Positions 60,481 through 64,000 of a stretch of 64,000 bases of DNA are shown piece by piece. The position numbers and the translations under genes were made by a program. The stretch's first letter is position 1. Every line of letters starts with the position of its first letter. Below the pieces are notes generated by a model. The model had not been told where the DNA came from, made no database searches, and saw only the letters and a list, made by a program, of their open reading frames with translations. This stretch comes from Pseudarthrobacter enclensis (lineage in GTDB: Bacteria > Actinomycetota > Actinomycetes > Actinomycetales > Micrococcaceae): contig NZ_JAUSRE010000009.1 of assembly GCF_030811655.1 (NCBI RefSeq), positions 108,959 through 172,958 on the forward strand, written 5' to 3'.

Positions 60481-61437
60481 TTACCTGCCCTGCGCGCCGC
60501 CGATGCGGTGCACCGCGCCGGTGCCGGGGGCGCTTTGGTGTCCGCCGCTCCTGGCCTGGCGGAAGGGCGGCACGTGGTTGCCCATGCGGTCCGCCGCCGC
60601 AACACGGGACGACGTTCCGGTTCCGGCCTCCGCAGGCCCGCAGAACTGGGCACTTGCCTCCAGGCGCCGCTGCAGTTCCACCAACACCTTGGCCAGGCGG
60701 CGGGACACCTGCATCTGGGACATGCCCAGCCGTTTCCCCAGCTGCACCTGCGTCTCCTCGCAGAAGTAGCGTCGGTACAGAAGCTCCCGGTCCGACTCGC
60801 TGAGGTCCTGCATCGCCTCCCGCAGGCAGGACAGCTCTTCGAGCCGCTCCAGGGGCGTTTCCGGACAGGCGAGCACCTCGCCGATGGAGGGTGCGTCCGA
60901 GTTCGGGTTCACGGCGTCGAGGGAATCCGGGTGCATGCTGCTGGACGCCGAAATGGCCTCCTGCACGTCAGCGGGATCAGTCCCGAGTTCACCGGCCAGT
61001 TCGGCAACACTGGGGTTCCGGCCCAGTGACTGGGTCAGCTCCGGCTCCGCCCGGAACAGCCGGGTCCTCAGGTCCTGGACGTGCCGCGGTGGACGGACCA
61101 CCCACGTCCGGTCGCGGAGGTACCTCTTGAGTTCGCCGGTGATGGTCGGCGCCGCATACGCGGGAAAACTCTCACCCTTTGCCTGGTCGAAGCCCCGCGC
61201 CGCCTTGACCAGGCCCAGGTAGGCCACCTGGTTCAGGTCCGCCCGCTCCCTGCCGCGGGCTTCGAACCGAGCAGCAAGGGCCTCGGCGAGGTCAAGGTAT
61301 CTCAGGACCAGGTCGTTTTCGAATGTCTCCCTCAGCTGCCCTGACGGGGCTGCCGGGTTCTGTTGTTGCGTCGTTTCCGGCTGCTGAAGGTGGGCAGGGG
61401 CAGCTTGGACGGCAAGGGCGGCAAAGGATTCGGGCAT
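60481..61437 (-). CDS. SigB/SigF-family RNA polymerase sigma factor
   Basis: A 318-residue general-stress or sporulation-type sigma factor. Region 2 includes DLNQVAYLGLVKAARGFDQA, then FPAYAAPTITGELKRYLRDR and WVVRPPRHVQDLRTRLF. Region 3 follows (SVAELAGELGTDPADVQEAI), and region 4 has the helix-turn-helix KRLGMSQMQVSRRLAKVL. About 50 residues rich in Gly and Arg follow region 4 and are unusual. No anti-sigma or anti-anti-sigma gene is adjacent. A GTTA-N15-GGGTAC sequence 2 kb away, before another gene, resembles a target promoter. Confidence 0.92.
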   Translation of the reverse strand: MPESFAALAVQAAPAHLQQPETTQQQNPAAPSGQLRETFENDLVLRYLDLAEALAARFEARGRERADLNQVAYLGLVKAARGFDQAKGESFPAYAAPTITGELKRYLRDRTWVVRPPRHVQDLRTRLFRAEPELTQSLGRNPSVAELAGELGTDPADVQEAISASSSMHPDSLDAVNPNSDAPSIGEVLACPETPLERLEELSCLREAMQDLSESDRELLYRRYFCEETQVQLGKRLGMSQMQVSRRLAKVLVELQRRLEASAQFCGPAEAGTGTSSRVAAADRMGNHVPPFRQARSGGHQSAPGTGAVHRIGGAQGR

Positions 61438-61584
61438 GGATTTTGGTTTCCCTCGGTCTGGTTCCGAAAGCCTGCGGCAAGACTTAGAAGTAGGAAATCA
61501 TAAGGTTGCTTATAAAACAACACTCCTCCGCTATAGGCTCGGAATGTAAGGGGCAACCAGACCAACCGCCAAGGAGTCCTTGCC

Positions 61585-62628
61585 ATGCGCATCGCCATTA
61601 CCGGAGCCAGCGGAAACACCGGAACTGCACTGCTGCGGAACCTTAAGCGCCATGAAGCCCGAAAACCGGGCACCCTGCAGCTGGTGGGAATCAGCCGCAG
61701 GCTGCCCGACACGTCCCTGGAACCGTACGGCGGGGTGGAATGGCACACCCTGGATGTGGGCCTGGAACAAGACAAACCGCTGCTGGAGAAGGCGCTCTCC
61801 GGGGTTGACGCGGTGGTCCACCTGGCATGGCAGATCCAGCCGAACCACAATCTGGACCTCCTGCACCGGACCAACGTCACCGGCACGAAGAACGTACTGG
61901 ACGCCGCAGCTGCGGCGGGCGTGAAGCAGGTGGTGTGCGCATCTTCCGTGGGCGCTTACAGCAAGGCAGACAAGGATCAGCGAAGGGACGAGTCGTGGCC
62001 GGCGACAGGCATGGCGGGTTCGCACTACAGTCGGCACAAGGCCGAGCAGGAGAAACTGCTGGATCAATTCGCGGCCGCGGAGCCAAGCATCTCCGTCGCC
62101 AGGCTCCGGCCGGGGCTGATATTCCAGTCGACGGCGGGAAGTGAAATCGGCAGGTACTTCCTGGGCCGCCTGTTGCCGCGGTTCGTGCCGCGGAAACCCC
62201 TGGTCCCCCTGCTGCCGGTTCCGGATGGCCTGATCTTCCAGGCAGTACACGCCGACGATGTGGCAGAGGCCTATTGGCGCGCGGTGGACCAGCGGGCCAG
62301 CGGGGCATTCAACATTGCCGCAGAGCCCGTCCTGGACCCGCGCGAACTGGCCCGCATCCTGGGCGCCAGGAGAATCCTGCCCATCCCCATGCGGCTGCTC
62401 CGCGCCGTGGTGGACCTGACATGGCGCGCCCGCATCCAGCCCACTGATTCAGGATGGGTTGAAATGGCGGCCGGCGCACCCATCATGGATACGTCCCGCG
62501 CCCGGCTGATCCTGGGATGGGAGCCAAAAGTGTCATCGGTCGACGCCGTCAAGGAACTCCTCGCCGGTCTTGGAACGGGGGAAGGCGTAAGTCCCTCCCC
62601 CGTCCTCAAGCCCCGCCGCCGGCCCTAG
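61585..62628 (+). CDS. NAD-dependent epimerase/dehydratase family protein
   Basis: A 347-residue extended SDR: RIAITGASGNTGTALLRNLK binds NAD(P), and SSVGAYSKAD supplies the Ser. The Tyr-Lys pair is seen as HYSRHKAEQEKLL. ADDVAEAYWRAVDQRASGAF lies in the substrate domain. It could act on a nucleotide sugar; since it lies next to the heptose operon a link is possible, but the sigma gene intervenes and it is on the opposite strand. Ribosome-binding site AAGGAG. Confidence 0.83.
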   Translation: MRIAITGASGNTGTALLRNLKRHEARKPGTLQLVGISRRLPDTSLEPYGGVEWHTLDVGLEQDKPLLEKALSGVDAVVHLAWQIQPNHNLDLLHRTNVTGTKNVLDAAAAAGVKQVVCASSVGAYSKADKDQRRDESWPATGMAGSHYSRHKAEQEKLLDQFAAAEPSISVARLRPGLIFQSTAGSEIGRYFLGRLLPRFVPRKPLVPLLPVPDGLIFQAVHADDVAEAYWRAVDQRASGAFNIAAEPVLDPRELARILGARRILPIPMRLLRAVVDLTWRARIQPTDSGWVEMAAGAPIMDTSRARLILGWEPKVSSVDAVKELLAGLGTGEGVSPSPVLKPRRRP

Positions 62629-62676
62629 GGCGCCAGGCCGAAAGGCGGCTGCGGCCGAGCCTGCCAGGCGGTCTTT

Positions 62677-62698
62677 CTCAGATCCCGCTCAGATCCCG
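62677..62698. repeat. 11-bp tandem duplication over a stop codon
   Basis: CTCAGATCCCG occurs twice head to tail (62677-62687 and 62688-62698). The stop codon of the minus-strand membrane protein gene (62689-62691) is inside the second unit. Confidence 0.85.
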
Positions 62699-63390
62699 GT
62701 GCGCGGGGTCCCCCCACCCGGCACGTCGTTTTCCGCGGGAGTGTCGGCGGCACGGGATTCGCGCCTGCGTACTGCTTCAGCCTCCGTCAAGTCCGTGTTG
62801 GCGTCCGCGGCGGGAGTAGCGGCGGCCGCGTCGCGGTGGCTGCCATAACCCTGCCCGGAGGCGGCACGGTCGTCCTGCACGTATCCGGCGTCCCCGCCCG
62901 TCACAGAGTCTGCTGGACCGCCGGTTTCGCGCGCGGGGCCAGTGAGGCCCTGACCGCGACGGTCTTCAGCGCCATGCCCGTCATGGGCCAGGCGGCCATC
63001 GCCCTCCCGGCGCTCGCGGCCGGCATCCCTTCCCACATCGGGATCAAGTTCATCCGCCTTGCGGGCATGGCTTGCCACGTCCCCGCGCAGCGACTGTGCC
63101 TCCTGGCTGCGCTGCTCGGCTTCCTGCCGCAGTCGCGCCGCGTCCACTTGGGCCTGTTCCGCGTCAGCGCGGGCCCGGATGGCCTTTGCTTCCCGTTCGC
63201 GGGCGTCGATTTCCATATTTTGCGCTTCGCGCCGGATCTCGGCGGCCTTCTCCCGGTGCTCCTGGTCCCGTTTTTCCTGCATTGCCTTACGGCGCCTTCC
63301 GCCGACCAAGAGCAACAGCACGATCAGCACTACGACAACAACTGCAACTACCACCCATACCCATGGAGCTGTATCCACGTTTCCCACCAC
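62689..63390 (-). CDS. Membrane-anchored coiled-coil protein of unknown function
   Basis: A 233-residue protein with GTG start. A short outside N-terminus leads into one membrane segment (VWVVVAVVVVVLIVLLLLVG, about 11-30) and RRR, which sets the rest in the cytoplasm. A charged coiled coil (about 35-105: EKRDQEHREKAAEIRREAQN, EQAQVDAARLRQEAEQRSQE) is followed by a disordered Asp/Gly/Arg-rich tail. The coiled coil resembles those of flotillin-like or envelope-stress scaffolds. A long plus-strand frame over the same bases is judged a shadow. Confidence 0.75.
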   Translation of the reverse strand: MVGNVDTAPWVWVVVAVVVVVLIVLLLLVGGRRRKAMQEKRDQEHREKAAEIRREAQNMEIDAREREAKAIRARADAEQAQVDAARLRQEAEQRSQEAQSLRGDVASHARKADELDPDVGRDAGRERREGDGRLAHDGHGAEDRRGQGLTGPARETGGPADSVTGGDAGYVQDDRAASGQGYGSHRDAAAATPAADANTDLTEAEAVRRRESRAADTPAENDVPGGGTPRTGI

Positions 63391-63450
63391 TTTCCACTTC
63401 GTTGTGACCGGGCAGGCCCATCGCCATTCCGGCTGACATTTTTTGGAACG

Positions 63451-63475
63451 GTTATAACTCGCTTAGCAAGGGTAC
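63451..63475 (+). promoter_or_regulatory. Candidate SigB/SigF-type promoter
   Basis: GTTA (63451-63454) and GGGTAC (63470-63475) are 15 nt apart, close to the actinobacterial SigB/SigF pattern GTTT-N15-17-GGGTAT. It lies 92 nt before the next start codon, in an AT-rich divergent region. Confidence 0.45.
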
Positions 63476-63566
63476 TTACCTTTTATTAGTAATCATGCTT
63501 ATCATTTTACGGCCAGTATTGCTGGTTCTTGAATCAACAACCGGCCTTCTTGGAAAGAGAGCGAAG

Positions 63567-64000
63567 ATGACAGAGAACCAATGGCCCGAGGACCCCGCCT
63601 ACACCGCCCCTCCGGCACACACAGGAATACCTGGCGAGCGGGAGCCCGCCACTTTCCCGTCAACCGCAACTCCCCTTGCCGATGACGGCCAGACCGGTTA
63701 CAGCCAGGCGGGTTACGCCCAGCCGGGCGGGACCTCCAGCCAGTCCCGCACCGACGTAGCCAAGGATGAGGCTTCGAACGTGGCCGGTCACGCTGCCTCG
63801 GCAGCCCAGGGCGTCGCCGAAACGGCCAAGAGCGAGGCCGCGAACGTCGCCTATGAAGCCAAGGCCAACGCTCAGGACCTGCTGCACCAGGCCAAATCGG
63901 GACTGACCACCCAGGCCGGCACCCAGCAGCAGAAGGCCGCCGAAGGCATCCGCAACATCTCCAGCCAGCTGCACAGCATGGCCACCGCCCCGGACCAGCA
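63567..64000 (+). CDS. Hydrophilic helical repeat protein, 3' end cut by window
   Basis: At least 144 residues from ATG 63567, preceded by GAAAGAGAG. The N-terminal about 65 residues are Pro/Gly/Thr-rich. An Ala/Lys/Glu-rich amphipathic region follows (DVAKDEASNVAGHAASAAQG, TAKSEAANVAYEAKANAQDL), resembling LEA- or apolipoprotein-like stress proteins. No signal peptide. It continues as QQQKAAEGIRNISSQLHSMA to the window end. A stress or desiccation role and control by the nearby SigB-type factor are inferred. Confidence 0.75.
   Translation, partial: MTENQWPEDPAYTAPPAHTGIPGEREPATFPSTATPLADDGQTGYSQAGYAQPGGTSSQSRTDVAKDEASNVAGHAASAAQGVAETAKSEAANVAYEAKANAQDLLHQAKSGLTTQAGTQQQKAAEGIRNISSQLHSMATAPDQ

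Noticed and set aside
60345..60653. 102-codon minus-strand frame overlapping the sigma factor 3' end
   Set aside because: Arg/Ala/Pro-rich shadow with no ribosome-binding site, overlapping a well-supported gene.
62836..63489. 217-codon plus-strand frame over the coiled-coil membrane protein gene
   Set aside because: The minus-strand product has a clear membrane anchor and coiled coil; the plus-strand frame has no coherent features and crosses the divergent promoter.

Overview
The window is 64 kb of GC-rich actinobacterial chromosome. Gene content and protein character (Asp23/AmaP cluster, DUF222-HNH protein, NlpC/P60 hydrolase, hut genes, a GH68 enzyme of the TERPQ type) suggest Arthrobacter, Pseudarthrobacter or a close relative in the Micrococcaceae. 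This is inferred from reading the proteins, not from a search. I see no prophage, insertion sequence, rRNA operon or CRISPR array.

Layout. 1-9.3 kb: a sugar-uptake and sucrose/fructan block (ABC permeases, lipoprotein binding protein, GH13 alpha-glucosidase, secreted GH68 fructosyltransferase). It flanks a five-gene Asp23/AmaP envelope-stress operon. A LacI-type operator recurs inside the promoters of the sugar genes. 9.3-10.2 kb: a GC-rich non-coding stretch and tRNA-Phe, -Asp and -Glu. 10.3-28.6 kb: housekeeping and transport genes (PHP protein, EamA exporter, metallopeptidase, CDF transporter, NlpC/P60 hydrolase, ABC exporter with a LolA-like protein, PEP-utilising enzyme, universal stress protein, CopC, purine permease, Na+/H+ antiporter, hutG). 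28.6-34.6 kb: a CitA/CitB-like two-component system divergent from a tripartite tricarboxylate transporter operon (tctCBA plus a universal stress protein). 34.7-44.2 kb: FAH-family hydrolase, two small orphan genes, hutH, hutU, an IclR regulator, a DUF222-HNH protein and an amino-acid permease. 44.3-50.3 kb: NmrA-like reductase with a divergent HxlR regulator, 3-hydroxybutyrate dehydrogenase with an MHS transporter and divergent LysR regulator, and a spermidine-synthase-like protein. 50.4-60.2 kb: a tightly packed minus-strand operon for a nucleotide-activated heptose and its transfer (gmhB, three glycosyltransferases, gmhA, two hldE paralogues, SDR, aldehyde dehydrogenase). 60.5-64 kb: a SigB/SigF-type sigma factor, an NAD-dependent epimerase, a coiled-coil membrane protein, and the start of a hydrophilic stress-type protein that may be a target of that sigma factor.

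Most interesting points. (1) A family of 62-bp near-palindromes occurs three times (9680, 38153, 49346), always 62 bp, with paired base changes that keep the stem. (2) A 16-bp IclR-type operator candidate lies upstream of the IclR gene, hutU and the distant hutG, which would link one hut regulon. (3) A heptose-activation and glycosyltransfer operon in a Gram-positive carries two HldE-type proteins but no recognisable HldD. (4) Several candidate cis-elements appear in divergent promoters: a 9-bp inverted repeat and a 16-bp tandem repeat before tctC, an HxlR operator, and a SigB-like promoter.
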